Below, one piece after another: positions 47,754 through 56,861 of a stretch of DNA of 64,000 nucleotides (position 1 is the first letter of the stretch; every line of letters begins with the position of its first letter). Below the pieces are notes generated by a model. The model had not been told where the DNA came from. It searched no databases and was given only the letters and a program-made list of their open reading frames with translations. The position numbers and the translations under genes are program-made. Origin of the DNA: Propionibacteriaceae bacterium (GTDB taxonomy: Bacteria; Actinomycetota; Actinomycetes; Propionibacteriales; Propionibacteriaceae); the NCBI GenBank assembly GCA_031272505.1, contig JAISTQ010000020.1, positions 123,953-187,952 of the forward strand, read 5' to 3'.

Positions 47754-48935
47754 ATGCTTACCACCTTCGTAACCACCACCAAGACGCTGCTGCGGCGTCG
47801 GGACGTGCTGCTCTGGGCAGTGGCCTTCCCGCTGGTGCTCGCCACCTTGATCCACACCATGCTGGGCGGGCTGGACGAGCACTACCAGTTGGAGCCCATC
47901 GACATCGTGGTCGTCGACGACGCCAGCTACGCCGAAGCTGACGGCTTGAGCGACCTGGTCTCCGCGATGGCCGCCGATGACGCCACCGACGCGGGGCCGC
48001 TGTTTTCCGTCACCTACGTCGACTCGCAAAGTGAAGCCGAGCAGACCCTCGCCGCGGGCAGCTACTACGGCTATATCCAGGTAGTTGACGGTGAGCCGGT
48101 CTACACCGCCGACTCGCGCAAGCTGGAACTCAACTCCGACCCGTCCCAGAACATCGTGAAGATTCTGCTCGACCGCTACCAGGTGGACTACGAGCTGGTC
48201 GCCGCCATGATCCAGGACAACCCGCAGCGCTTCGCCAACGCCGACTTCATCGCGCAGTTGACGTCCGACCCGGACTACATCGAGCGGGTCTCCATCTCGG
48301 AGAATCCGGCCTCCGACTCGCTGCTCTACATGTTCTCGGTGCTGGCCTTCTCGGTGATCATGATGACCACCTTCTCGCTCTCCGCGATTGAGGCGATCCA
48401 GCCGCGTTCGTCCGCCCTCGGGGCCCGGCGTTCCAGCGCCGGCCAGTCGAAGCTGCGGTTGCTCTTCCCCACCTTGGGCGCGGCCTGGCTGGTCGGCCTG
48501 TTGGTGCTGCTGGTCACCTTCATCTACATCCGCTTCGGCTTTGGGGTGAGCTTCGGCGGCAAAGACCTCCAGGTGGTGGCGACGCTCGCGGTCGGTTCGC
48601 TGACGGTGACCTTCCTCGGCGCGTTGATCTCCACCTTCCCCGTGGCCCACTCCATCAAATCTGGGACGATCGCGATGCTGAGCTGCGTGCTCAGCCTCTT
48701 CGCCGGCCTCTACGGCCCGTTCGCCCAGTCGCTGGGCGACTCGGTGGCCAACAACTACCCGATTCTGGCCAAGGCCAACCCGGCCCGCGCGATCACCGAC
48801 GCGCTCTTCTCGCTCTACTACTACGACGGCTACACCCGTTTCTTCGAGTGCATCACCGCCTTGCTGATCCTCGCCGTCATCTTCTTCTTCCTGTCCGTCT
48901 TCTCACTTCGGAGGCAACGTTATGCCAGCCTTTAG
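47754..48935 (+). CDS. ABC-2 type exporter permease 1
   Basis: Membrane subunit of 393 aa with one N-terminal TM, a large extracytoplasmic loop (about residues 45-190, with acidic sequence such as EPIDIVVVDDASYAEADGLS) and a C-terminal bundle of five TM segments. GARRSSAGQSKLRLLFPTLG is at the start of the bundle. This is the ABC2_membrane_3 architecture of drug and lantibiotic exporters. It overlaps the next permease gene by 14 nt. Confidence 0.88.
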   Translation: MLTTFVTTTKTLLRRRDVLLWAVAFPLVLATLIHTMLGGLDEHYQLEPIDIVVVDDASYAEADGLSDLVSAMAADDATDAGPLFSVTYVDSQSEAEQTLAAGSYYGYIQVVDGEPVYTADSRKLELNSDPSQNIVKILLDRYQVDYELVAAMIQDNPQRFANADFIAQLTSDPDYIERVSISENPASDSLLYMFSVLAFSVIMMTTFSLSAIEAIQPRSSALGARRSSAGQSKLRLLFPTLGAAWLVGLLVLLVTFIYIRFGFGVSFGGKDLQVVATLAVGSLTVTFLGALISTFPVAHSIKSGTIAMLSCVLSLFAGLYGPFAQSLGDSVANNYPILAKANPARAITDALFSLYYYDGYTRFFECITALLILAVIFFFLSVFSLRRQRYASL

Positions 48936-50109
48936 ACTCGCACTGAAACTCATCAGCCGGAAGCGCACCTTCATCGCGCTCTACATCATCGGCTTGACCG
49001 CCCTCGGCCTGGTGCTCGTCGGCAGCGTCGAGAACCCCACCTTCGATCACTTCGAGGAAAACAAGCCCGACGTGGCCGTCATCGACCGCGACCACTCCGA
49101 AGTCTCGGCGGCGCTCACCAGCTACCTAGGCGAGCACACCGTCCCGGTAACCGTGGCGGACGAGCGGGAAGCCATCCAGGAAGCCTCCGCGCGGAATGTG
49201 GCGCCCTACATCGTCATCATCCCGGAGCACTACGGGGACGACCTGCTCGCCGCCTTCGCGGCCGACCCGGCCGAACCCCAGGTGCCGCAGTTGGAGACCG
49301 TGATCAACTACCGGTTCTTCAACGGCTACTACCTGGACGCGCTCACCGACGGCTATCTGGCCGCGTTGCGCCTCGCCGTCACCGGCTACTCCGACCTGCC
49401 GCTGGCCGACCAGCTCGCCAAGGCCGACGCCGCCGCCGCCCAGTCGGTCGACATTGAGGTGTACCACGCGGACGTGGAAACCAACGCGTACGCCAACCCG
49501 ATGTTCTACTTCCAGTGGCTCGCCTATCCGCTGACCGCCGCGCTGATGGTGCTGGTCTCCGGGGTGTTCTCCACGGTGCTGCACGGGGAGGTCCGCCGCC
49601 GCAACCTCGCCTCGCCTTTGTCGTCACAGAAACTGTCCTCGCAGGTGGCGCTGGGCACCATGGCGTTGGTGCTCATCTCCTGGGCGATTGTGGTGGCCGC
49701 CGGGCTGCTGCCGATGGTGGGCGGCTTCGAGTTGCTGCTGAACCAACCCGCCAACTTCGCCATCCTCTCGCTGGGCGGGCTGGTGTACGCGATGGTCTGC
49801 GCGGCGATTGGCTTCCTGGTGAGCCAGTTCGGGCTGCGGCCGCAGGCGGAGAACGGCATCGCGAACATCGTCTCGCTGTCGTTCGCCTTCCTCTCCGGCG
49901 TCTTCATGGGAGGCACCGCGATGTTCTCCGAAGGCGTGGTCGCGGTGGCCCACTTCATCCCGACGTATTGGTACAGCGAAGCCGTGCTGGCCATCCAGCA
50001 GGGCGAGCCGCTGGGCACCTTCTGGGGCTACACCGGCATTGTCGCCCTCTTCGGCGTCGCGTTCTACTGCACCGCGCTGCTGGTGGGGAGGCTGCGGGTG
50101 AAGCGCTGA
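48922..50109 (+). CDS. ABC-2 type exporter permease 2
   Basis: Second membrane subunit, 395 aa, of similar architecture: N-terminal TM, outer loop (about 40-195) and six-TM bundle with NPMFYFQWLAYPLTAALMVL and HGEVRRRNLASPLSSQKLSS. Permeases 1 and 2 probably form a heterodimer with the ATPase at 46819. Order kinase-regulator divergent from ATPase-permease-permease resembles LnrJK-LnrLMN of Bacillus, which resists polyene-like antibiotics. Confidence 0.88.
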   Translation: MPAFRLALKLISRKRTFIALYIIGLTALGLVLVGSVENPTFDHFEENKPDVAVIDRDHSEVSAALTSYLGEHTVPVTVADEREAIQEASARNVAPYIVIIPEHYGDDLLAAFAADPAEPQVPQLETVINYRFFNGYYLDALTDGYLAALRLAVTGYSDLPLADQLAKADAAAAQSVDIEVYHADVETNAYANPMFYFQWLAYPLTAALMVLVSGVFSTVLHGEVRRRNLASPLSSQKLSSQVALGTMALVLISWAIVVAAGLLPMVGGFELLLNQPANFAILSLGGLVYAMVCAAIGFLVSQFGLRPQAENGIANIVSLSFAFLSGVFMGGTAMFSEGVVAVAHFIPTYWYSEAVLAIQQGEPLGTFWGYTGIVALFGVAFYCTALLVGRLRVKR

Positions 50110-50124
50110 ACAACTCTGGCGGGG

Positions 50125-50203
50125 CTCCCCGGGTAGGAGTCGAACCTACTTCGCTAATCCTGATTCAAAGTCAGGCGGGCCCTGCCGGAAGACCAACCGG
50201 GGA
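50125..50203 (-). tRNA. tRNA-Gln (anticodon TTG), atypical variable loop
   Basis: Acceptor TCCCCGG pairs with CCGGGGA, anticodon stem CCTGA/TCAGG with loop CTTTGAA, T arm GTAGG-TTCGACT-CCTAC. Odd points: two bases between D stem and anticodon stem, and a 9-nt variable loop (ATTAGCGAA) where 4-5 is normal. CCA is not encoded. It starts 5 nt after the rsmA-ispE stop, so it is probably co-transcribed. Confidence 0.85.
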
Positions 50204-50208
50204 ATAAC

Positions 50209-51924
50209 TCAAGAAAGTGTACTAGAAACCCGCCGCACTTGCCGGATCGCTGGAAGAGCCTCCAGCGAGCTGACGAGGGCGGCGTGGTCTTTGCCCGGAT
50301 CGATCAGGAAGGCCACCGTGGGGCCCGATCCGGAAACCAAACACCCATAGACGCCGTCGCGCTCCCCCAAGGCGAGGACTTCGGCGAGTTCGGGGAGCAA
50401 GTGGACGGCGGCAGGCTGCAAGTCGTTGTGGAGCAGTTGGCCCAGCGCCTCGGCGTCGCCTTTTTCGAGCGCGGCCCGCAGGGCGTCAGCGGCGATTTCG
50501 GTGGACGGGAGCGCCAACTCGTCAAAGGCGCGAAACACCGCCGGGGTGCTCAGCTCGTGCGCGCTGATGGCGAGCAGCCAGTGGAACACCCCGCCCACTT
50601 TCCAGGCAGTGAGCTCGTCGCCGCGACCGTAGCCGACCGCGGTGCCGCCGAGCAGCGCGAAGGGCACGTCCGCCCCGATCTGCTTGGCCACTTCCGTCAG
50701 GTTGACATCGGTGGCTTCCCAGAGCCGGGCGCAGGCTTTCAGGGTCGCCGCCGCGTCTGCCGATCCGCCCGCCATGCCGCCGGCCACCGGAATCTGTTTG
50801 ACGATGCGGAGCTGCACCCCGACCGGCTGGGCGATTTGGCCGGCGAGGGCTTGGGCGGCTTTGACGGCCAGGTTCCGCTCGTCGGTGGGCACCGCCGCGG
50901 CCTGCTCGCCGCTCACGGTGACCCGGAACTCCCCCGGCGAGGCGGGGGAGGCCGTCACCTCGTCACAGAGATCGACGGCCTGGAAGACGTTCACCAACTC
51001 GTGGTACCCATCGGGGCGCTTTGCCTTGACGTGGAGCAGCAGGTTGACCTTCGCCTGCGCCCGTTCGCGCACCAGCGTTTCGGCACTGCCGTAGCGCTGC
51101 GCCAGGCGGACGAAATCAGCCACGCCGAGCGTCTCGCCCCGCGCGGTCGGATCGATGCCGACCGCCCGCAGCAACGCCTCGGTGTCCGCGCTGCCCAGCC
51201 CCAGCTTCGGGGCGAGCACCGCGCGCAGCATCTTCCGGCGGGCGGAGAAGGCGGCGTCGATCAGGTTGAAGACCGGTTCGCGCAGGCCGGGAGCCGGCTC
51301 GTCATGCCGGGTGAAGCTGACCAGCCCGGATTCCACATGCGGGACCGGCCAGAAGACGCTGGCGGGCACGCTGCCCACCCGTTGCGCGTCGGCATACCAG
51401 GCCAGTTTCACACTCGGCACGCCGTACACCTTGGAGCCGGGCGGGGCCACCAGCCGATCCGCCACCTCCTGCTGCACCAGCACCAGGCCGCGCTGAATCG
51501 TCGGGAAGGCCGCCAGCACTTGCAGCAGCACCGGCACCGCCACGTTGTAGGGCAGGTTCGCCACCAGCACCGTCGGCTGCTGCTCCAGTTGGCTCAGCTT
51601 CAGGGCGTCGGCGTTAATCACGCGCAACCGGGCCTCGGGAAGCCGTGCGGCCACGGTTGCCGGCAGCAGGTCGGCCAGCCGGTCGTCAATCTCGACGGCG
51701 ACGACCTCCACGCCCTTTTCCAGCAACCCCAATGTCAGCGAGCCGAGCCCCGGGCCGATCTCCAGCACCACGTCGTCGGGGCGCAGTTGGGCGGCGGTGA
51801 CGATCCGGCGCACCGAATTGGCGTCCACCATGAAGTTTTGGCCGCGCTGCTTGCTGGGCCGCAAGCCGATCTGCTCGGCCAGCGCCCGCACGTCGGCTGG
51901 ATTCAACAACGCCTGGCTAGTCAT
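50209..51924 (-). CDS. rsmA-ispE: Fused 16S rRNA dimethyltransferase (RsmA) and CDP-ME kinase (IspE)
   Basis: One frame of 571 codons joins two normally separate enzymes. Residues 1-283 are RsmA/KsgA, which dimethylates A1518/A1519: SKQRGQNFMVDANSVRRIV, LEIGPGLGSLTLGLL and catalytic VANLPYNVAVPVL. Residues 285-571 are IspE of the MEP pathway: RAQAKVNLLLHVKAKRPDGY, ATP loop IPVAGGMAGGSADAAATLKA and GSGPTVAFLID. No stop lies between them; a GTG at 51072 could start IspE alone but has no ribosome site. It overlaps tatD by 8 nt. In many actinobacteria the two genes are separate neighbours. Confidence 0.92.
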   Translation of the reverse strand: MTSQALLNPADVRALAEQIGLRPSKQRGQNFMVDANSVRRIVTAAQLRPDDVVLEIGPGLGSLTLGLLEKGVEVVAVEIDDRLADLLPATVAARLPEARLRVINADALKLSQLEQQPTVLVANLPYNVAVPVLLQVLAAFPTIQRGLVLVQQEVADRLVAPPGSKVYGVPSVKLAWYADAQRVGSVPASVFWPVPHVESGLVSFTRHDEPAPGLREPVFNLIDAAFSARRKMLRAVLAPKLGLGSADTEALLRAVGIDPTARGETLGVADFVRLAQRYGSAETLVRERAQAKVNLLLHVKAKRPDGYHELVNVFQAVDLCDEVTASPASPGEFRVTVSGEQAAAVPTDERNLAVKAAQALAGQIAQPVGVQLRIVKQIPVAGGMAGGSADAAATLKACARLWEATDVNLTEVAKQIGADVPFALLGGTAVGYGRGDELTAWKVGGVFHWLLAISAHELSTPAVFRAFDELALPSTEIAADALRAALEKGDAEALGQLLHNDLQPAAVHLLPELAEVLALGERDGVYGCLVSGSGPTVAFLIDPGKDHAALVSSLEALPAIRQVRRVSSTLS

Positions 51925-52753
51925 CGAAGTACCGGGAGGCGTTTTGGTGCAGGGCGTGGCAGAGCGTCTCCAGATCGTCCCCGCGCACCTCGGCGAGGTA
52001 GCGCACCGTGAGCGGGATCAGGAAGGAGGCGTTCGGGCGGCCCCGGTGCGGTGCCGGGGTGAGGAAGGGCGCGTCCGTCTCCACCAGCAACTGCTCGCGC
52101 GGGGTGACGGCGAGGGCGGCGCGCAGATAGTCGTTGGCGGGGTAGCTGATGTTGCCGGGGAAGGAGAGCCAATAGCCGCGGCCCACACATTCGCGGGCGA
52201 AGGCGGCATCGCCGGAGAAGCAGTGCATCATCACCTTCGCGGGCGCCCCTTCGGCGTCGAGCACATCGAGCACTTCATAGTGGGCGTCACGCTCGTGGAT
52301 CATCAGCGGCAGGCCGAGCCGCTTGGCCAGGTCGATGTGCCAGGCGAAGACCTCCCGCTGGACCGCCTGCTTTTCGGGCTCGGTGGTGCGGTAGTAATCG
52401 AGCCCGGTTTCGCCGATGGCCACCAGCTTGGCCTGGGAAAGCGCCTCGATCTGGGAGAGCAGGGCCGGAAGCTCAGCTCCGGCGCGAGCGGCGTCGTTGG
52501 GGTGCAGCGCGATGGCGGCCAGCACGTTCGGGTAAGTCAGCGAATGCTCGATGGCGGCCTGCGAATCAGCCACGTCGGTGCCCACGTCGACGATCCGGGT
52601 GACGCCCACGTTTCGAGCCAGCTCGATCAGCTCGGCGACCTGAATCCCGGTGAACTCGGCGGTCATGGACAAGTGCGTGTGCGCGTCCGTCACCGGCCAG
52701 GGCAGCGCGACGGGCGGCTCCGGGACACTGTGATCGTGATGTTTTTTACTCAT
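51917..52753 (-). CDS. tatD: TatD family metal-dependent hydrolase
   Basis: TIM-barrel nuclease/hydrolase of 278 aa. Metal motifs TDAHTHLSM, GETGLDYYRT, IHERDAH, HCFSGD and a last ETDAPFLTPAPHRGRPN are all present. The ATG at 52753 lies in the end of rsmI (8-nt overlap). In mycobacteria rpfB separates tatD and ksgA; here they overlap directly. Confidence 0.93.
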   Translation of the reverse strand: MSKKHHDHSVPEPPVALPWPVTDAHTHLSMTAEFTGIQVAELIELARNVGVTRIVDVGTDVADSQAAIEHSLTYPNVLAAIALHPNDAARAGAELPALLSQIEALSQAKLVAIGETGLDYYRTTEPEKQAVQREVFAWHIDLAKRLGLPLMIHERDAHYEVLDVLDAEGAPAKVMMHCFSGDAAFARECVGRGYWLSFPGNISYPANDYLRAALAVTPREQLLVETDAPFLTPAPHRGRPNASFLIPLTVRYLAEVRGDDLETLCHALHQNASRYFDD

Positions 52754-53603
52754 CGGAGCCAATCGTATCGGCAGATCGCAGCGCGGCGTTGTAGAGGGCG
52801 TTGCGGGAGATCGCGCGCGCGGCGGCCACCTGTTGCGCGGCGGTTTTCAGGGGCGTTCCGGAATCGACCAGCTCGCGCACCTCGGTGACGGCGGCAGGCA
52901 GCCCGGCGGCCGCATCCGGGACGAACCCGGCGACACACACCACGATCTCGCCTTTCACCCCGGCCTGCGCCCACTCGGCCAACTCGGCCAAAGTGCCCCG
53001 GCGGGTTTCCTCATGCAGCTTGGTGAGCTCGCGGGAGACCGAGGCTTGCCGTTCGGCGCCAAAGGCACTGGCCGCGTCAACCAAAAACTCGGCCAGCCGG
53101 TGCGGAGCCTCATAGAAGACGAGGGTGCGCGGCTCGGCAGCCAACTCGCCCAGACGCCGCTTGCGCTCGCCGGGTTTGCGCGGCAGGAAGCCTTCAAAGC
53201 AGAACCTTTCGACTTCCAGCCCGGAGACGATGAGCGCGTGGACGAACGCGGTGGGCCCGCCGACCACCTCCGCCTCAATGCCCGCGTCAATCGCCGCCCG
53301 CATCAGCCGGTAGCCCGGATCGGAGACCAGCGGCATCCCGGCGTCGGAGACCACCACCACCGTCTGGCCCGATTTCACCGCCTGCAGCAGCCCCTGCACC
53401 CGGGAGGCCTCATTGCCGTCAAAGAAAGAGACCAGCGACGCCTTCGCCTCGATTCCCAACGCGGTGAGCAGCTTGCGCGCCCGGCGGGTGTCCTCGGCGG
53501 CGATCACGTCCGCTTGCGTCAGCGCGTCGCCCAAGGCCGCCGTCGCGTCGCTCAGATTGCCAATTGGTGTCCCCGCAAAGATCAGCCGCCCAGTGTTTGC
53601 CAC
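52746..53603 (-). CDS. rsmI: 16S rRNA (cytidine1402-2'-O)-methyltransferase
   Basis: Tetrapyrrole-methylase-fold enzyme of 285 aa that modifies C1402 in the decoding centre. It begins with GTG and has LIFAGTPIGNLSDATAAL, IAAEDTRRARKLLTALGI, VSDAGMPLVSDPGYRLM and GFLPRKPGERKRRLGEL. The C-terminal part includes the SFDG motif region and a helical tail. Starts 23 nt from pmt, which runs the other way. Confidence 0.94.
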   Translation of the reverse strand: MANTGRLIFAGTPIGNLSDATAALGDALTQADVIAAEDTRRARKLLTALGIEAKASLVSFFDGNEASRVQGLLQAVKSGQTVVVVSDAGMPLVSDPGYRLMRAAIDAGIEAEVVGGPTAFVHALIVSGLEVERFCFEGFLPRKPGERKRRLGELAAEPRTLVFYEAPHRLAEFLVDAASAFGAERQASVSRELTKLHEETRRGTLAELAEWAQAGVKGEIVVCVAGFVPDAAAGLPAAVTEVRELVDSGTPLKTAAQQVAAARAISRNALYNAALRSADTIGSDE

Positions 53604-53613
53604 GTTCTTATCG

Positions 53614-53619
53614 TATGAT
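53614..53619 (+). promoter_or_regulatory. Probable -10 box of a leaderless pmt transcript
   Basis: TATGAT is a close match to TATAAT. Seven bases later lies GTG at 53627, so transcription would begin at the codon itself. No ribosome site is seen before this GTG or the in-frame ATGs at 53615 and 53618. No good -35 box. Confidence 0.4.
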
Positions 53620-53626
53620 GTTTCGC

Positions 53627-55306
53627 GTGAGTGAGCTGGGAACGGAGTTCGAATCGGAAGAACCCACGGCTGCTGAGTTGCCGGAAGAACCTCCCGCTCC
53701 CGAGCCCCAGGTGCAGGCCGCGCTCCCGCGCGTGAAACGGCTGGACACCCGCACCACGATTGAGCGGCTCCGCGAGTTCCACCTCACCGACACTTTGAAC
53801 TCCTGGCTGATCACGCTGGGCATCACCGCGCTGGCGTTCATCACCCGGATCGTGAACCTGGGCTATCCCAAAGAACTCGTGTTTGACGAAACTTTCTACG
53901 CCAAGGACGCCTGGACGCTGGTCCACCTCGGCTACGAGAGCACCTGGCCGGACAACACCGACGACGTGGTCAACAACGCGATCATCGCCGGGGACGTCGA
54001 CCTCTACTCCACCGATCCGTCCTACGTGGTGCATCCGCCCCTGGGCAAATGGCTGATCGGCGCGGGCGAATCGGTGTTTGGGATGAACCCGTTCGGCTGG
54101 CGCATCGCCTCGTGCGTCTTCGGCACCCTGCTGATCCTGATCACCATCCGGCTGGGCCGCCGGGTGGCCCGCTCCACCTTCATCGGCGCGTTGGCCGGGC
54201 TGCTGTTGTGCTTCGACGGGCTGGAGTTCGTGATGAGCCGGGTGGCGCTGCTCGACATTTTCCAGGCCACTTTTGGCACCGCGGCGGTGCTCGCCTGCGT
54301 CGTCGACCGGGACGCCAACCGCGAATTCCTGGCTAGACATCTGTCCAAAAACGGCCTGAAAGACCTCGGCGGCGAGTTCGGGCCGTACCACTTCTTCAGA
54401 CCCTGGCGGATCGTGGCCGGGTTGCTGTTCGGCTGCGCCATCGGCGTCAAGTGGAATTCGGTCTACCTGCTCGCGGTGATGGGGCTGCTCAGCGTCTGGT
54501 GGGATTACACCGCCCGGAAGCTGGCGGGCGCCGAAGGCAAGGCGCTGCGGGCGCTGTTCATTGACGGGCTGCCGGCCTTCTTCTACATGGTGGGGACGGC
54601 GGTGATCGCCTTCCTGTCCACTTGGATCGGCTGGTTCGTCACCTCCGGCGGCTACTACCGCGACTGGGCCATCAAGAACCCCGACGATCCGCTCGCCAAA
54701 GCGCTCGGCGACCCGTGGGCCTCCTGGGTGCACTACCAGGTGGAGATCTACAAATTCCACACCGGCGGCCTGAACGACGCCACCCACGCCTACGACGCGA
54801 ACCCGGCGATGTGGCCCTTCATGATCCGGCCCACCGCGATGTTCGCCGAGAACGACATCGCCGCCGGCACCGACGGCTGCCCGGTGGACGCCGAGAACTG
54901 CCTGCGGGTGGTGAACGGCATGGGCACCCCGCTGCTGTGGTGGGTGGCCACCGTCGCGCTGCTGATCTGCGCGATCTGGTGGCTCGGTGACGGCGACTGG
55001 CGCTTCGGCCTCCCCTTCCTGGCCACCATGGCCATGTACGTCCCCTGGTTCCAGTACACCGACCGGCCTTTGTTCTTCTTCTACGCGGTCAACATGATCC
55101 CCTTCATGTGCGTCGGCGCCGCCATGATGCTGGGGTTGATCATTGGGCCCCGCGACGGCCCCAAACGCCTGATCCGCACTGTACCCGCCGGCGCCATCGT
55201 CGCCCTGATCGTCGCCAACTTCACCTGGATCTACCCCGTCCTCACCGGCGAACTCCTCACCCGCGCCGCCTGGCTCGCCCGCATGTGGTTCCGCTCCTGG
55301 ATTTGA
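53627..55306 (+). CDS. pmt: Protein O-mannosyltransferase (GT39)
   Basis: Membrane enzyme of 559 aa that transfers mannose from polyprenyl phosphate to Ser/Thr of exported proteins. N-terminal 60 residues are cytoplasmic and Glu/Pro rich. The catalytic loop after TM1 has YPKELVFDETFYAKDAWTLV with the Asp-Glu pair; VHPPLGKWLIGAGE and GWRIASCVFGTL follow. RVALLDIFQATFGTAAVLA is TM5-like. The Thr-rich secreted protein at 31502 may be a substrate. Start may also be ATG 53615. Divergent from rsmI as in mycobacteria. Confidence 0.93.
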   Translation: MSELGTEFESEEPTAAELPEEPPAPEPQVQAALPRVKRLDTRTTIERLREFHLTDTLNSWLITLGITALAFITRIVNLGYPKELVFDETFYAKDAWTLVHLGYESTWPDNTDDVVNNAIIAGDVDLYSTDPSYVVHPPLGKWLIGAGESVFGMNPFGWRIASCVFGTLLILITIRLGRRVARSTFIGALAGLLLCFDGLEFVMSRVALLDIFQATFGTAAVLACVVDRDANREFLARHLSKNGLKDLGGEFGPYHFFRPWRIVAGLLFGCAIGVKWNSVYLLAVMGLLSVWWDYTARKLAGAEGKALRALFIDGLPAFFYMVGTAVIAFLSTWIGWFVTSGGYYRDWAIKNPDDPLAKALGDPWASWVHYQVEIYKFHTGGLNDATHAYDANPAMWPFMIRPTAMFAENDIAAGTDGCPVDAENCLRVVNGMGTPLLWWVATVALLICAIWWLGDGDWRFGLPFLATMAMYVPWFQYTDRPLFFFYAVNMIPFMCVGAAMMLGLIIGPRDGPKRLIRTVPAGAIVALIVANFTWIYPVLTGELLTRAAWLARMWFRSWI

Positions 55307-55325
55307 CGGATCGAGCGCACACTTC

Positions 55326-55355
55326 TGGAGGTAAAACCCGCCCGAATTACCTCCA
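55326..55355. repeat. GGAGGTAA-type hairpin after pmt
   Basis: TGGAGGTAA and TTACCTCCA (9-bp stem, 12-nt loop) lie 20 nt after the pmt stop. Architecture is like the hairpins at 12224, 12327, 34223 and 34299 (AA/TT at the stem top), sequence different. It may terminate pmt. Confidence 0.6.
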
Positions 55356-55499
55356 AACCCGTCCACTCGCGAATAGCTCTCGCCGTCTCACGGGATAGAC
55401 ACTGGTTGTCTCAGTAAAAACTGGTGGTGGGAGCCGACCGGAGTGGCGGGGTTAAGCTATCGCAAAGACCGCTTTTACCCCCCACGAGAGGAGTACCCC

Positions 55500-56807
55500 A
55501 TGGCCATTTGGAAGCTGCACGGAGACGGCAAAACCATCCCCCCAGGAGAAGTAGTTTCACCTGACGAACGCCTCGGTTGGGGGCGCACCATCTCCATGGG
55601 TATGCAACACGTGATCGCGATGTTCGGCGCCACCTTCCTGGTGCCGCTGATCACCGGATTCCCACCCTCGACGACGCTGTTCTTCAGCGGTTTTGGGACG
55701 GTTTTCTTCCTGCTGATCACCGGAAACAAGCTCCCTTCATACCTTGGTTCCTCCTTCGCCTTTTTGGCTCCGATTGCCGCAGTGGCACCGCATGAGGCTG
55801 GGCAGGCTCCGGCGCTGGAAGACATGGGAGTGGCGCTTTTCGGCGTGATGGTAGCAGGCGTCGTGCTGGCCATCGTCGGTGCCATCGTGCATCTGGCTGG
55901 CTCGGCATGGATCGACAGATTAATGCCCCCGGCGATGACAGGCACCATCGTGATGATCATCGGGTTCAACTTAGCCGTCGCTGCGAAGAACAACTTCCAG
56001 ACTCAATACGACGACGGCACTACGGCAGACCTCACCGGCTGGATCACCATCTTCGCTATCATTCTGATCACCGTGCTCTTCCGCGGGATCATCGGCAGGC
56101 TGTCCATTCTGCTCGGCGTGCTGGTCGGCTATGTGGCTGCCGTGATTCAGGGACAGGTGAATTTCGATTCGATCGAATCGGCTGGTTGGGTCGGCCTTCC
56201 CGAGTTCCACACTCCGGTAGTCAACCCGGTGGTTTTCGGCTTGTTCATCCCAGTGGTGTTGGTGCTGATCGCGGAGAACGTCGGCCACGTGAAGTCGGTC
56301 GCGTTGATGACCGGTAAGAACTACGACAAGCTGATGGGCCGGGCGCTGCTCTCTGACGGTGTGGCGACGACAGTGGCAGGTTTAGGTGGCGGTTCCGGTA
56401 CCACCACCTATGCCGAGAACATCGGCGTGATGGCGGCCACCAAGGTCTACTCCACGGCGCTGTATTGGGTAGCCGCATTCACTGCGATTCTGCTCTCTTT
56501 GATCCCGAAGTTCGGAGCGGCCATCAATACTGTCCCCGCTGGCGTAATTGGTGGCGCCGGGGTGGTGCTCTATGGCATGATCGGCCTGCTTGGCGCCCGG
56601 ATCTGGGTCGAGAACAAGGTTGACTTCACCTCTCCGGTGAATCTACTGCCTGCTGCGGTGGGCTTGATCATGGGCATCTCGGATCTGTCCATCACCATCA
56701 ACGGCAACACCATTGCCGGTGGCGTCGCAGTCGGTACGGTAGCTGCCCTCCTCCTCTACCACATCATGAAGCCCATCGCCAAACTCCGCGGCACCGCCTC
56801 GGTGTAA
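55500..56807 (+). CDS. Uracil/xanthine permease (NCS2 family)
   Basis: Nucleobase-proton symporter of 435 aa with about 14 TM segments. The first 20 residues are cytoplasmic; QHVIAMFGATFLVPLITGFP is the first TM with the conserved Gln-His. PVVLVLIAENVGHVKSVALM contains the substrate Glu, and GLGGGSGTTTYAENIGVMAA is the NCS2 signature of TM10. Close to UraA, so uracil is the likely substrate. RBS GAGAGGAG before the ATG. Confidence 0.93.
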   Translation: MAIWKLHGDGKTIPPGEVVSPDERLGWGRTISMGMQHVIAMFGATFLVPLITGFPPSTTLFFSGFGTVFFLLITGNKLPSYLGSSFAFLAPIAAVAPHEAGQAPALEDMGVALFGVMVAGVVLAIVGAIVHLAGSAWIDRLMPPAMTGTIVMIIGFNLAVAAKNNFQTQYDDGTTADLTGWITIFAIILITVLFRGIIGRLSILLGVLVGYVAAVIQGQVNFDSIESAGWVGLPEFHTPVVNPVVFGLFIPVVLVLIAENVGHVKSVALMTGKNYDKLMGRALLSDGVATTVAGLGGGSGTTTYAENIGVMAATKVYSTALYWVAAFTAILLSLIPKFGAAINTVPAGVIGGAGVVLYGMIGLLGARIWVENKVDFTSPVNLLPAAVGLIMGISDLSITINGNTIAGGVAVGTVAALLLYHIMKPIAKLRGTASV

Positions 56808-56861
56808 GCCGTCGCTAAAAGGGTTTACAAAACGACTGGTGGTGTTCAGGAAGACGGCGTG

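Noticed and set aside
50239..52011. 590-aa plus-strand frame opposite rsmA-ispE
   Set aside because: Antisense shadow; catalytic motifs are all on the minus strand.
53582..55366. 594-aa minus-strand frame opposite pmt
   Set aside because: Shadow frame; pmt has clear TM topology and catalytic Asp-Glu.
55307..55499. Purine or pyrimidine riboswitch before the uracil permease
   Set aside because: No conserved purine-riboswitch core; only a hairpin near pmt and a normal ribosome site were seen.
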